NCBI RefSeq assembly: GCF_002159645.1
Contig: NZ_NFJB01000019.1
Location: 1-64,000, forward strand
DNA from: Parabacteroides sp. An277
GTDB lineage: Bacteria > Bacteroidota > Bacteroidia > Bacteroidales > Tannerellaceae
Direction of reading: 5' to 3'
Length of the DNA: 64,000 nucleotides
The notes below the pieces were generated by a model that was given only the letters and a program-made list of their open reading frames with translations, was not told the DNA's origin and did no database searches. Positions 18,105-27,171 of the stretch are shown one piece after another. Every line of letters begins with the position of its first letter. Position 1 is the first letter of the stretch. The position numbers and the translations under genes were made by a program.

Positions 18105-19163
18105 ATGCAGGTGATACAGCAATTGAAGCATATAATGTGGGCGGGGTTGTCGTTGTGGCTGACAGCCTGTGGCGGCATCCAGTATATGGGTATTGAGACG
18201 CGTAACCCGGGCGAGGTCACTTTCCCGCGGGAGGTGCGTAAGGTGCTGATGGTGAATAATGCCGCGCCACAGCCGGAGAAGAGCGGATATACGTACAGAC
18301 TGATGGGAGTTGTGCAGGATACGGCTCGTGTCCAGGCAGATAGCGCGTTGTTCGATGTATGTACGTCGTGCGGGTTGGCTATTTTGGATGCCGATTACTT
18401 CGACGATGTCCTACTTTTTCACGAGTCTGTCCGCGATTCCTCGTTACTTTTTGTAAAAGATTCGCGACTAACTCAGCCACAGGTCATTGCCCTTTGCGAG
18501 GCAAACGGCGCGGATGCCGTCATTTCGTTGGACAAGATGTTATTTTCTATGGACCGCGAAGTGACGGGTTTAGGGGCTGGCTTCGTGGATGGAACCATCA
18601 AGATACACATGAATGGCATCTTGCGAGCCTATTTGCCTACGCAGGAAAAACCCTTGGCCACGGTGCTGGTTAAAGATTCCGTCGAAGTGCATCAAGCGGC
18701 TGAATCACTGGAGATTTTAGACTTCTACCTTCCGAACGCCAACGATGCGTTACGCTTGGCAGGAGATTATTTAGGAAGGCAAGTGGCATCCTATTTTGTT
18801 CCGCATTGGAGTGAGGAAACCCGCTGGTATTTCAGCAGTTCCAATTCTCGCTGGAAGGAGGCGGCAGCGTATGCTTCAGCCAATCGCTGGGAGCAGGCTG
18901 CGCAACTTTGGTCTGCCCTCTATCGTTCGAATACATCGGAAAAAGCACGCGCCGAGCTGGCTTCCAATTTGGCCTTGGCGTGCGAGATGCAGAATAATCT
19001 TCCGAAAGCGCGGGAATGGGCAGAGAAAGCGCGAGATTTGTTCCGCCAAGCCGGGGGAAATGACGCGAAAGAGGTGCGCCTCCTGCAGGTTTATGCGGAT
19101 GTCTTAAAGGCAAGAATCGAATCGGACCAAAAACTAAATGAGCAAATAGAGTACAAATATTGA
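18105..19163 (+). CDS. Lipoprotein with C-terminal TPR-like helices (DUF6340-like)
   Basis: A 352-residue probable lipoprotein. The signal ends in LWLTAC (Cys about residue 23). Residues 30-230 form an alpha/beta domain (VLMVNNAAPQ, ANGADAVISLDKMLF). From about 240 there are helical pairs, with ANRWEQAAQLWSALYR and LALACEMQNNLPKAREWAEKA reading as TPR-like units. Similar Bacteroidales proteins are catalogued as DUF6340; I give that name with moderate confidence. The function is unknown. Confidence 0.8.
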   Translation: MQVIQQLKHIMWAGLSLWLTACGGIQYMGIETRNPGEVTFPREVRKVLMVNNAAPQPEKSGYTYRLMGVVQDTARVQADSALFDVCTSCGLAILDADYFDDVLLFHESVRDSSLLFVKDSRLTQPQVIALCEANGADAVISLDKMLFSMDREVTGLGAGFVDGTIKIHMNGILRAYLPTQEKPLATVLVKDSVEVHQAAESLEILDFYLPNANDALRLAGDYLGRQVASYFVPHWSEETRWYFSSSNSRWKEAAAYASANRWEQAAQLWSALYRSNTSEKARAELASNLALACEMQNNLPKAREWAEKARDLFRQAGGNDAKEVRLLQVYADVLKARIESDQKLNEQIEYKY

Positions 19164-19200
19164 GAATTTTTCCGTATATTTGGAGCGTTTTATAAACAAA

Positions 19201-19668
19201 ATGAGTATGGAAACAAATGCAACACAGGTGCAGTCGGTGGTGGAATCACTTTTTTTGTCGGCTATTCAAAAGATGACCGCAGAGGGAAGCGGCCATTTTA
19301 TCAGCGATATCTATGTGCAAGCAGATCCGGAAACGGGCGAACTGCTGATTTACGACGAAGAGGAAAAGTTGATAGAAAAGACCATTATTTATGATTGGGT
19401 CAACAATGCCGAGGAGGAAGAAGTCTTCAATCGTCGGGTAGCTGCCGCCTTGAAACCGGTACTTTCGACATTGGCCGCGCAAGATAAATTTGAAGATACC
19501 TTGTTTGCCAAGCCACTTTCTATTAGTTTGACGGACGAAGATTTTGTTGTCATAGAGGAACTTCTGTTTGTAGACGATGATATGCTCCGCCTGGACGACC
19601 CGCTTTTAAAAGATTTGGACAAAGATTTAGATAATTTTTTGGCGAAATTACTTTCGGATGTCGAGTAA
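19201..19668 (+). CDS. Conserved hypothetical acidic protein
   Basis: About 155 residues, strongly acidic (many DEEE and DDD runs), with no signal peptide or membrane segment. The ATG at 19201 is chosen; the in-frame codon at 19180 adds seven residues with no better context. It is the last chromosomal gene before the tRNA-Thr(CGT) used as an integration site. I do not recognise the family. Confidence 0.7.
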   Translation: MSMETNATQVQSVVESLFLSAIQKMTAEGSGHFISDIYVQADPETGELLIYDEEEKLIEKTIIYDWVNNAEEEEVFNRRVAAALKPVLSTLAAQDKFEDTLFAKPLSISLTDEDFVVIEELLFVDDDMLRLDDPLLKDLDKDLDNFLAKLLSDVE

Positions 19669-19674
19669 AGTTTG

Positions 19675-19682
19675 TACCTTTG
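19675..19682 (+). promoter_or_regulatory. Minus-7 box of the left tRNA-Thr(CGT)
   Basis: TACCTTTG lies 24 bases before the tRNA, the expected distance for a tRNA promoter. No clear minus-33 TTG was found at the right spacing. It suggests the left copy kept the native promoter. Confidence 0.65.
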
Positions 19683-19704
19683 CAGCGTCAAAAAAGAAAG
19701 GGAA

Positions 19705-19787
<83 letters not shown>

Positions 19788-19798
<11 letters not shown>

Positions 19799-19819
19799 TA
19801 AACGATAGCTGCTTTTTTT
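19788..19819 (+). terminator. Terminator of the left tRNA-Thr(CGT)
   Basis: AAGCAGTTATC pairs with GATAGCTGCTT across TAAAC, followed by a run of T. The right copy has a different downstream arm (GGATAATGCTTC) that restores pairing. Confidence 0.88.
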
Positions 19820-19848
19820 ATTATTATAATAGTGGTTTTTGAGACTTT

Positions 19849-19881
19849 GTTTAAACCGATGTTTAAACCAGTGTTTAAACC
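19849..19881 (+). repeat. Three GTTTAAACC direct repeats at 12-base spacing, left end
   Basis: GTTTAAACC begins at 19849, 19861 and 19873; the last one touches the integrase ATG at 19882. One exact copy and one near copy (ACTTAAACC) lie at the other end of the element, at 38022 and 38034, again 12 bases apart. They are likely integrase arm sites, or operators over the integrase gene. Confidence 0.85.
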
Positions 19882-21081
19882 ATGAGTGTTACAATCAATG
19901 TTGTATGTTACAAGAGTAAAGTATTGAAAAACAATGAATCTCCTTTGATGATTCGTATTTGTAAAGACAGGAAAATGAAGTATCAAAGTCTGGGTATTTC
20001 TATTCATCCTAAGTATTGGGACTTTAAAGCCAACAAACCTACTCCCAAATGTCCTAATAAAGAGTATATAGAAAAGGTAATAGCTGAAAAGACAAAAGCT
20101 TATATGGATAAGGTTTTGGAGTTGAAAGCTATGGAGAAGGATTTCACAGCAACTACACTGGCTGAAAAGGTGCATAAGTCTTCTAAGGTGAAAACTGTGC
20201 AAGAAGTATTTCTTCAGTATATTCAAGAACTGGAAGCTACCAACCGCTTGCGTTATGCTGAGATGTATAAATGTACCATGCACTCCCTTTTGAAGTTCAA
20301 CAAGCATTTGAATATCTATTTCCCTGATATAGATGTGGCTTGGCTCAGGAAGTATGAAACTTGGCTATTAAGTCAAGGTTTAGCTATCAACACTTTAGGG
20401 ACAAGATTCAGGCATTTAAGAGTAATCTATAACTATGCAATTGAAGAAAAGATAGTAAAGGAAGAGTATTATCCTTTTAAATCATTCAAGGTTGCCAAAT
20501 TAAGCCAAACAACAGCAAAACGCTCAATCCATAAAGATGAGATACTTGCTGTTTTAAACTATCAAGGAAAAACTCCTATGGAATGCTTTGCCATAGATTT
20601 GTTCACCTTTTCTTATTTAACTGCAGGTATCAATTTTGGGGATATAGCTCGTTTAACTAAAGACAATGTACTTGAAAATAGATTAGTCTATGTAAGAAAG
20701 AAAACTCAAAAGCAAATAAAAATTCCATTGCAAGAACAAGCTAAAAGTTTGATTCATAAATATGGAACAGCAGAAAATCCTTATCTATTTCCTATTCTTT
20801 CTAATTTCCATAGAACAGAACAGCAAAAAGTTAATCGTATTCACAAAATCATATCTAAGGTAAATAGAGCTTTAAAACAAATAGGAGAAGAATTGAATAT
20901 TTCCATAGACCTTACAACCTATGTTGCACGACATAGTTTTGCAACAGTATTAAAGCGTTCAGGCGTAAGTACTTCTCTAATTAGTGAAGCCTTAGGGCAT
21001 AGTTCTGAAAGAGTAACTCAAATCTATCTGGATAGCTTTGGCAGTGACCAGATGGAGGATGCTATGAAAAATCTGCTTTAA
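19882..21081 (+). CDS. int: Tyrosine recombinase (integrase) of the element
   Basis: A 399-residue site-specific recombinase. The N-terminal arm-binding domain covers about 1-90, a SAM-like core-binding domain about 110-210, and the catalytic domain the rest. In the catalytic part ARHSFATVLKRSG (about 352) gives the Arg and His, LGHSSERVTQIY (about 373) gives the second His and the Tyr nucleophile. The place where the first catalytic Arg normally sits reads YLTAGINFGDIARL, without Arg there; IntDOT of Bacteroides also lacks this Arg. The start abuts a repeat, leaving no Shine-Dalgarno, which is common in this phylum. A terminator follows. Confidence 0.95.
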   Translation: MSVTINVVCYKSKVLKNNESPLMIRICKDRKMKYQSLGISIHPKYWDFKANKPTPKCPNKEYIEKVIAEKTKAYMDKVLELKAMEKDFTATTLAEKVHKSSKVKTVQEVFLQYIQELEATNRLRYAEMYKCTMHSLLKFNKHLNIYFPDIDVAWLRKYETWLLSQGLAINTLGTRFRHLRVIYNYAIEEKIVKEEYYPFKSFKVAKLSQTTAKRSIHKDEILAVLNYQGKTPMECFAIDLFTFSYLTAGINFGDIARLTKDNVLENRLVYVRKKTQKQIKIPLQEQAKSLIHKYGTAENPYLFPILSNFHRTEQQKVNRIHKIISKVNRALKQIGEELNISIDLTTYVARHSFATVLKRSGVSTSLISEALGHSSERVTQIYLDSFGSDQMEDAMKNLL

Positions 21082-21086
21082 TCCAG

Positions 21087-21125
21087 AATAATCCCCTCTC
21101 CTTTCTGGGGATGGGATTATTTTTC
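21087..21125 (+). terminator. Terminator after the integrase
   Basis: AATAATCCC (21087-21095) pairs with GGGATTATT (21113-21121), followed by T residues. Confidence 0.85.
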
Positions 21126-21189
21126 TTTAGAAAATCTTTTGTACCTTAGAAGAAAATGCGTAATATTGCAGAAACTAAAAACAACAATC

Positions 21190-22095
21190 ATGGGTGAAAT
21201 AGAAGAGTTTCCTGAATACAATCACTTTTTAGGCATATTAAAGAGTGGTATGTATGTAAAAAAGAGGTATTTGTCTGAGATTGTTAATATACCATCATTA
21301 GAATATATTTTAAAGGCTGAATGGCGTCATAGATTTATAGGACCACGTAATATTACGGATTGGTTTCAATATACTATAATAAATAAGGAAGGGAATCCAA
21401 TGCCGTTAAAGGTCGGAAATTTTGAGGTCATATATATAGATGAAGATAATGGATGTACCAATTTCTTTGGCAGGAAGGTTCAAATACATGATATTAAAAG
21501 AGATACGTATTACACCTACAACTCTATGAAATATTGGTATGAGTTTATCAAAGAAGAATTGATTCCATTACTTGAAAAATTGAATGAATATGGAAGTTGG
21601 GAAGAATATCACTTAGCAAAGGATGATAGAATAAGTTCATTTGGAACAACAGAAGCATATAATTTGTATCAGGAAGTCATTCAGCTTCGAAAGGAACAAG
21701 ATAGCTATAATGCAAAAAAAGAAAAACTTATAGAAGAAAGGGATAATCTCTTAAGTAAAAGTGAATCTTTACAGAAAGAGAAAAATGAGCTTTACTCTTA
21801 TACTGAATCTCTGAATAGGAAAATAGATAAGTATCAGAATGATAATGTTTTAATCAAAAAGGAGAAAGAACAATTATTTCAAGAACAAAAAAATGTAATC
21901 AAACAATATAATGCACTTAAGGATGAAATGACATCTTTGTTGAAAGAAAACGAAAAATTGAAAACAATTCTTTCTGATGTAAGCAATGAAAAGAATGAAC
22001 AAGGAAATGAATTGCAAAGATTGAAAGAAGAAAATGATAAACTAAATGTTATCATAAATTCTAAAAAGAATCTACTAAAGCAATTATTTAAATGA
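21190..22095 (+). CDS. Hypothetical protein with a long C-terminal coiled coil
   Basis: 301 residues; the ATG at 21190 (MGEIEEFPEYNHFL) is chosen because the in-frame 21139 codon lies just past the integrase terminator. Residues 1-150 are a globular part with many aromatic residues (WRHRFIGPRNITDWFQYT). From about 165 to the end it is Lys/Glu-rich with heptads (SLQKEKNELYSYTESLNRK), a clear coiled coil. There is no signal peptide. It lies nine bases before the next gene, so the two are probably one operon with the helicase-like gene. I do not recognise the family. Confidence 0.8.
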   Translation: MGEIEEFPEYNHFLGILKSGMYVKKRYLSEIVNIPSLEYILKAEWRHRFIGPRNITDWFQYTIINKEGNPMPLKVGNFEVIYIDEDNGCTNFFGRKVQIHDIKRDTYYTYNSMKYWYEFIKEELIPLLEKLNEYGSWEEYHLAKDDRISSFGTTEAYNLYQEVIQLRKEQDSYNAKKEKLIEERDNLLSKSESLQKEKNELYSYTESLNRKIDKYQNDNVLIKKEKEQLFQEQKNVIKQYNALKDEMTSLLKENEKLKTILSDVSNEKNEQGNELQRLKEENDKLNVIINSKKNLLKQLFK

Positions 22096-22104
22096 GATAT
22101 AATT

Positions 22105-22875
22105 ATGGCAAATTTAACAAAAGCTCAGTATATCAAAGTATTAGATAAAAATCGTACTTTGCATATTGTGGAAACAGACGAGGAAGTGGAAGCCTATTAT
22201 AATAAGCAAGAGTATGCCATCAAAGTAAGTTCCCCTATCTTGAAAGAGTTGTTTCAAATGGGCAAGTTACCTGTTGATAGTCGGTATCTTATACCCAAAA
22301 AAGGTACTTACTTTATTTTAGATATACAAAGGAAGCAAATTCCATTTAAAGGACAACCCAGAATGGCTGATATTGCTTATGTCTTGTATAAAGAAAAAAT
22401 GTCTCTTAGGAATCTAAGTGATTTGACAGAAGAAGAACTTCAGGAGATTTTTGATGGTAATCATAATAAAAAATTGGAAGACAATGATTTTTGGTTTAGA
22501 GTTTATCAGTTAAAAGTATGGTCGTTGTTTAATAACAATTCTAAAGAGGAATATGGAAATACAGACCTTCACCAACTGATTGGCAAACAAATTATTGTGC
22601 ATCGTATTAGTCTTGATTCTGATACACATACTTATAAAGTGGAATGGTTTAATGAGGATAATTGGGATAATTTTTATAAAGAATCAGCTATAACAGAAGC
22701 TCTTATGGAAGAAGAGTTACAAAAGCAGGAGGCTGAGGCTGAATATATCGAACAATATTTGGCTGGTGAATTGCCTGATGAAGGTACATATATTTCAAAT
22801 GATGAGGGATTTATGGAACTTTATCCGGAAGATTTCATTGAAGAGGATTTTAAAGAAGAGGATTTTAAAGATTGA
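22105..22875 (+). CDS. Hypothetical protein with an acidic C terminus
   Basis: 256 residues without signal peptide or membrane segment. The first 190 residues look globular (YIKVLDKNRTLHIVETDEEV, FWFRVYQLKVWSLF). The end is strongly acidic, with the short repeat EEDFKEEDFKD. Such tails occur in DNA-mimic or chaperone-like proteins, but nothing here shows that function. It stands between the coiled-coil protein and the helicase-like protein in the same direction. Confidence 0.78.
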   Translation: MANLTKAQYIKVLDKNRTLHIVETDEEVEAYYNKQEYAIKVSSPILKELFQMGKLPVDSRYLIPKKGTYFILDIQRKQIPFKGQPRMADIAYVLYKEKMSLRNLSDLTEEELQEIFDGNHNKKLEDNDFWFRVYQLKVWSLFNNNSKEEYGNTDLHQLIGKQIIVHRISLDSDTHTYKVEWFNEDNWDNFYKESAITEALMEEELQKQEAEAEYIEQYLAGELPDEGTYISNDEGFMELYPEDFIEEDFKEEDFKD

Positions 22876-22952
22876 TTCACTTTTAACCTTTCGCAAAGGA
22901 CAAGATTCATTTTTACAATTAATGCAGAAATGAATTTTGTCCTTGTTTTACC

Positions 22953-24746
22953 ATGAAAGAGGAATTTATCTATATAGAGCATGAAAATAAGTATCTTACA
23001 GGCACTATTCCTGTAAATGCCATCATTTATAAGAAGGTTACAGGCATTGGTGCAACAACTTTAGAGATTAAATGCCCACGAAATTCCATCATTATTGAGC
23101 CAAATACACCTGTAATAGAAGGAAAGGTAAAAAAACATGTCAATCTTTTAGGGGTAACTGAAGGGGTAACAGCCAGTCAAATAATTAGTTATATACAAAA
23201 TAAAGCTATTCCTTACAAAAAGATAATGACTACTCCCGAAAGTTATAGTAAGGTTCGGAAGGCTTTCTCCTTATGTTCGTTGGACTTGTTCGGGAGCTTT
23301 TTCCTGCTTTTTGACGAATGCCATAAACTGACAAGTGATGTAAATTACAGGGGAACTATCACTTTGCCTATAGAGGATTTCTGGAAATTCAAAGAGAGGT
23401 CGCTTATTTCAGCTACCATTACCAACTTTGCTAACTATCCTGTATTCCAGAAGTTTGGATTCAGGCATATAATAATCCAGCCGAAATGGGATTATTCCCT
23501 GAAAGTGAATCTCTATTCCAGTAACAATATCTTGCAGGATGTTAAGTCATTTTTGGATTCTCTATCTAATAAAGAAGAAAAGGTTTGCTTCTTTATCAAT
23601 TCAATAGACCTGATAATGGCACTAATAAATGCGTTGGATATAAAGGAAGTTTCTCACACTTATTGTGCAGAAAGGAGCATTAATAAATTAACTAATAAAG
23701 GATTCCTAAATATAAATCCACCCATTGAACAATTGGGTCAGTACAATTTCTATACAAGCCGTTATTTTTCGGCAGTGGATATTATTACAAAAGATAAGCC
23801 TCATGTGGTGGTAATTTCAGATGCCATAAAAGCACCTCAAACACTAATAGACCCTATACTGGAATCCAGACAAATAGCAGGCCGTTTCCGGAATGGGATT
23901 TCTTCGTTTACCCATATTGCAGGACTTGACAGCAAAATCCAATATAAATCCCCTGAAGAGTTGAAAACTTGGCTACGTGAACAGCATAAGGCTTATATCC
24001 AGTTGGAAACATTCTATAATTCAGCTACGGAAGAAGGAGTGAAACAAGTCATGAAAGAGGCACTTGAAAGGGTGGAAATACATAAATATTTGGAAGAGGA
24101 TAATTCATTTAATTTCTTTAAGACTGAAAACCTATTGGATGCGGAAGCAACCAAATCCAGATACCAAAACTGGGAAAACTTTGTCCTCTCTTATTCTATG
24201 GATGAGGAGTTTTTTGAAATTGAGGAACAGTACAATAACCAATATGCACCTACTAAAGAGAAGATTCAGATGCCAGTGGCTAATAATAGGATGCAAAGGA
24301 AAGAAATTGTGGATAAGTTCTTTGCTGCTAATCTGGATAAAGGCATTGAAACAGAAGAACAAAGAAACTTGTTGGAAGAATTGCAGAGGTTGGATGAGTT
24401 CATAGTGGAAGTATGTCAATATTTTGATAAAGACTTCATTATCCAGAAAAAATATAATAAACAACAGCTGACTTTGGCTCTTATCAAGAAAAAAGTAAAG
24501 GAAGAGTGCCTTAGCTTTCCTGTAATTGATGCTGTCTGTAAGCTATTTAGATGTGGATTCTCTTATTCTGAAGAAGATATAACCACAACTCTCAATAAGG
24601 TATATGCTGAATTGGGCATACAAAAGGATGCCAAAGCAACGGATATTAAGGACTATTTTGAAACATCTCCCAGAAGAACTGTCAAACAGAAAGGCTTATT
24701 CAAGAAAGGTTACAAGTTGTATGCACCTAAATTCCTTAAAAAATAG
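22953..24746 (+). CDS. DECH-box helicase-like ATPase (superfamily 2)
   Basis: 597 residues. A Walker-A-like loop KVTGIGATTLEI lies near residues 28-39, with a Gly-rich but non-standard GxGATT in place of GxGKT. The Walker B motif is LLFDECHKL near 120 (DECH). SLISATITNF near 150 resembles motif III (SAT). SRQIAGRFRNG near 305 matches motif VI (QxxGR). So both RecA lobes seem present, up to about 330. The remaining 260 residues are helical and charged with no recognised domain. The altered Walker A makes ATPase activity uncertain. It may serve replication or maintenance of the element, or act as cargo. Confidence 0.8.
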   Translation: MKEEFIYIEHENKYLTGTIPVNAIIYKKVTGIGATTLEIKCPRNSIIIEPNTPVIEGKVKKHVNLLGVTEGVTASQIISYIQNKAIPYKKIMTTPESYSKVRKAFSLCSLDLFGSFFLLFDECHKLTSDVNYRGTITLPIEDFWKFKERSLISATITNFANYPVFQKFGFRHIIIQPKWDYSLKVNLYSSNNILQDVKSFLDSLSNKEEKVCFFINSIDLIMALINALDIKEVSHTYCAERSINKLTNKGFLNINPPIEQLGQYNFYTSRYFSAVDIITKDKPHVVVISDAIKAPQTLIDPILESRQIAGRFRNGISSFTHIAGLDSKIQYKSPEELKTWLREQHKAYIQLETFYNSATEEGVKQVMKEALERVEIHKYLEEDNSFNFFKTENLLDAEATKSRYQNWENFVLSYSMDEEFFEIEEQYNNQYAPTKEKIQMPVANNRMQRKEIVDKFFAANLDKGIETEEQRNLLEELQRLDEFIVEVCQYFDKDFIIQKKYNKQQLTLALIKKKVKEECLSFPVIDAVCKLFRCGFSYSEEDITTTLNKVYAELGIQKDAKATDIKDYFETSPRRTVKQKGLFKKGYKLYAPKFLKK

Positions 24747-24780
24747 AAACAGTGGCAGTATTAAATTAGGCTATATTCAA

Positions 24781-25632
24781 TTACATCACAAACTTATACT
24801 CCTTCTTTTCTGTATTAGAGTTGATAGGATTGATATTCAACAATTTAACAACATAACTCAACCTCTCTATCCTCTCTTCTGAAACTTTCGGAAGCCTTTG
24901 GTTTAAAGCCTTTTCCAAATCATAATCCACATAGCTACTAGTAATTAGCCTCATCAGCTCTTTATCATACTTTGGCGGATTTATATGATGCTTCAAACAA
25001 CAGGATTGGATGATTTTGTATTGCTCTATATATACTCTCTCTATTGCATATTTATTATTTTCTAAATCAGGAATATTCAAACCTTTACCTGATAAAATGT
25101 TAGTATCTATAATAGTGTGCTTCTCCTTATCTGATTGAATCAATCCATAGTTGATAGCCTTTTGGTGCAATCCGTTTTTACCTTTAAGTGTGGAATAACC
25201 AATAGTTGTTTCATTGGCTATCTTCTTTAAATTATAATAGCAAACATTTGTTCCATTCAAGCATAAACATTTAAGAATCAAAACATAGCCTATCACATTA
25301 GAAGGTATATCCTTCTCCAGTAAACCTTTACATATTGTAAAGTAATTCACTTCTGGAATATGTAATTGATATATATTCTCTCTTCTTGGTTCTCCTTTTT
25401 CGGTCTTAAATTGATGAACTTTGATAGCTCTAATGAAACCAATTTCTTTAAAGACAGTAATGGCATCTTGTACTTTACTAATAGAGCAATGGCAGAATTG
25501 TGCCAATGTATTTTGATGGATATGGGATTCTCCTGTTTGAAAATCTGATTTGAAAGCCAAACAAGCTGCAATAAAAGCCTGATTTGGAGTAAGTTTTAGA
25601 AATCGATTCTTGTCTAAATTTCTGTAATTCAT
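24781..25632 (-). CDS. Winged-helix protein, possible replication initiator of the element
   Basis: A 283-residue protein on the opposite strand to its neighbours. The start is the ATG at 25632 (MNYRNLDKNRFLKLT); the TTG at 25647 adds five residues. Residues 10-90 resemble a winged helix-turn-helix (TPNQAFIAACLAFKSD, HQNTLAQFCHCSISKVQDAI). A second similar unit may lie near 130-180 (YYNLKKIANETTIGYSTLKG). Two winged helices are typical of Rep-type initiators. Upstream of it (to its right) lie two direct repeats TTAGGTTTTAGTAA, which could be binding sites. The Rep role is inferred; a repressor is the alternative. Confidence 0.65.
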   Translation of the reverse strand: MNYRNLDKNRFLKLTPNQAFIAACLAFKSDFQTGESHIHQNTLAQFCHCSISKVQDAITVFKEIGFIRAIKVHQFKTEKGEPRRENIYQLHIPEVNYFTICKGLLEKDIPSNVIGYVLILKCLCLNGTNVCYYNLKKIANETTIGYSTLKGKNGLHQKAINYGLIQSDKEKHTIIDTNILSGKGLNIPDLENNKYAIERVYIEQYKIIQSCCLKHHINPPKYDKELMRLITSSYVDYDLEKALNQRLPKVSEERIERLSYVVKLLNINPINSNTEKKEYKFVM

Positions 25633-26508
25633 ATTAGATATGTTCAATGAGATTTAATTACAAATAATCTGGGAAACTGAGATTTAGCAACTCTCCAGAG
25701 GAGGCTGAATCCAGAAATTAGGTTTTAGTAAAAGCCCGTATTAGGTTTTAGTAACCATGTTACTTTTAGCCTTTACCAACAGGTGAAAATTAGCCTTCTA
25801 CTTTTCTGGATTTTAGTTTATCATCTTCTTTATTAATTGGAATGAGAAGCTCCAGTTCCATCAGTTTTCGATACTGGGAGTTGTTTATGTGCAATATCTT
25901 TTTGCATTCCAGCCTGTTATTGAAAAATTTGTTCAAGGGTTTATATAATACCATATTACAAGAATCGGTTTTGGAAGGACAAATCTGGTTTTCCGTATTA
26001 TATATGCAACTAAAGATTGTCCCTGTAAATAGGAATAAAAATCTGAGGAATATAACAGCTTATCTTTTTGAGATATACAAAGATAGCAAAAATTTAGAAG
26101 ACTAAAAAGTAAATGATGGAAGAACTGGGGATAAGGCAAAGAAGCATATTTTTAATTTTTACTTTTCCCCCCTCCCTATACATTATTATATATACATCCT
26201 CTATTATAGGATAAAGCCAGAAAAATCTTCTTTATGAAAAAATAGTGTATCTGTTGCACTCTTGAGTTCACCTATTCAAATCACCCTCCCGATAGTGATA
26301 AGAAAAAAAGGATTGTTTACACCTCTGGATAAGCCAACCAAGTTTCAACTAAGATACCTTCATTTTGCCCAAAAAGGAATATTTATAGCAGAATGAATTT
26401 TGTATCTGATGTTGAACTGGCTGGCTGTTTTTATTCACAGGAAAAACATTCTTTTCCCTCTTGTAAATCTTTAATTCATAATTTATTAACTAATAAAACA
26501 ATTGCTAT
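25633..26508. other. Non-coding region of 876 bases, possible origin or control region
   Basis: No convincing gene: the longest frame (25842-26105, + strand) has no start signal and unusual composition. Direct repeats TTAGGTTTTAGTAA lie at 25718-25731 and 25741-25754 (23-base step), next to a palindrome GTAAC-CAT-GTTAC (25752-25764). A pyrimidine-rich stretch with AT-rich DNA follows near 26165-26210. Its place between a divergent Rep-like gene and radC fits an origin or a bidirectional control region. Confidence 0.6.
25718..25754. repeat. Two iteron-like direct repeats TTAGGTTTTAGTAA
   Basis: Perfect 14-base copies at 25718 and 25741, upstream of the Rep-like gene on the minus strand. Confidence 0.7.
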
Positions 26509-26967
26509 ATGGAAGGAATGTATAAAGTATGTGAAGTCAAATTGACTTATAGCACAAAAGTAAAGAGTTCTGAAAGAGCTTGTATTGCCTCATCATTGGA
26601 TGCTTATCAATTTCTAATTAAGCACATATATGATTCAGAAACCATCCAATACAGGGAATATCTGAAAATTCTACTGTTAAACAGGGGACAAAAAGTATTG
26701 GGTGTTGTACCTATTTCAGAAGGTGGAATAGATTCTACTTGCGCTGACATAAGAATCATCATGCAAGCTGCTATCTTAGGAAATGCTTCTGGAATCATCC
26801 TAACTCATAATCATCCATCTGGAAACTTACAGCCAAGCAAACTGGATGATGTTTTGACAGAAAGGTTAAGGGATGCAGCTAAGTTGTTTGATATACGGTT
26901 GTTAGACCATATCATCATAAGTGATTGCGGATATTATTCTTATTTGGATGAAGGGAGGTTGTTATGA
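26509..26967 (+). CDS. radC: RadC-like JAB-domain protein
   Basis: A 152-residue short RadC homologue. The JAMM metal site is intact: ILTHNHPSGNLQPSKLDD (about residues 97-114) gives the HxH...D residues, and the matching Glu lies earlier, near VVPISEGGIDST (about 65). It lacks the N-terminal helix-hairpin-helix of full RadC, as is usual for copies on mobile elements of this phylum. The true role is unknown (it is not shown to repair DNA). Its stop overlaps the next ATG (ATGA). Confidence 0.9.
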   Translation: MEGMYKVCEVKLTYSTKVKSSERACIASSLDAYQFLIKHIYDSETIQYREYLKILLLNRGQKVLGVVPISEGGIDSTCADIRIIMQAAILGNASGIILTHNHPSGNLQPSKLDDVLTERLRDAAKLFDIRLLDHIIISDCGYYSYLDEGRLL

Positions 26968-27116
26968 TTAATGTAATAGTCTTTATACTTATGTTTGTGT
27001 TCCTTATGTTATTAATGAAGCCTGAATTGTATCCATTTGTGGCTCTGATATTCTTCTTTTTGATTGGTTGCTTCCTCTTTATCTTATGGATAAGGGAAAA
27101 GTTGAAGGGAAGATAA
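26964..27116 (+). CDS. Small two-helix membrane protein
   Basis: A 50-residue protein (MINVIVFILMFVFLMLLM, then ALIFFFLIGCFLFILWI and a basic end REKLKGR). It has two predicted membrane segments and a cytoplasmic positive tail. It starts in the ATGA overlap with radC, which supports real translation. The function is unknown. Confidence 0.6.
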   Translation: MINVIVFILMFVFLMLLMKPELYPFVALIFFFLIGCFLFILWIREKLKGR

Positions 27117-27133
27117 AATTTTTCATTCATTTA

Positions 27134-27167
27134 TTTGGCTGAATAAAAAACATTTTTCGTAACTTTG
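27134..27167 (+). promoter_or_regulatory. Probable promoter of the structured RNA
   Basis: TAACTTTG at 27160-27167 fits the minus-7 box. TTTG at 27134-27137 is 22 bases upstream, a little far. Transcription would begin near 27173, at the base of the first stem. Confidence 0.6.
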
Positions 27168-27171
27168 TATC

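Noticed and set aside
25842-26105. 87-codon frame in the element's non-coding region
   Set aside because: No start signal, odd composition and no neighbour coupling.
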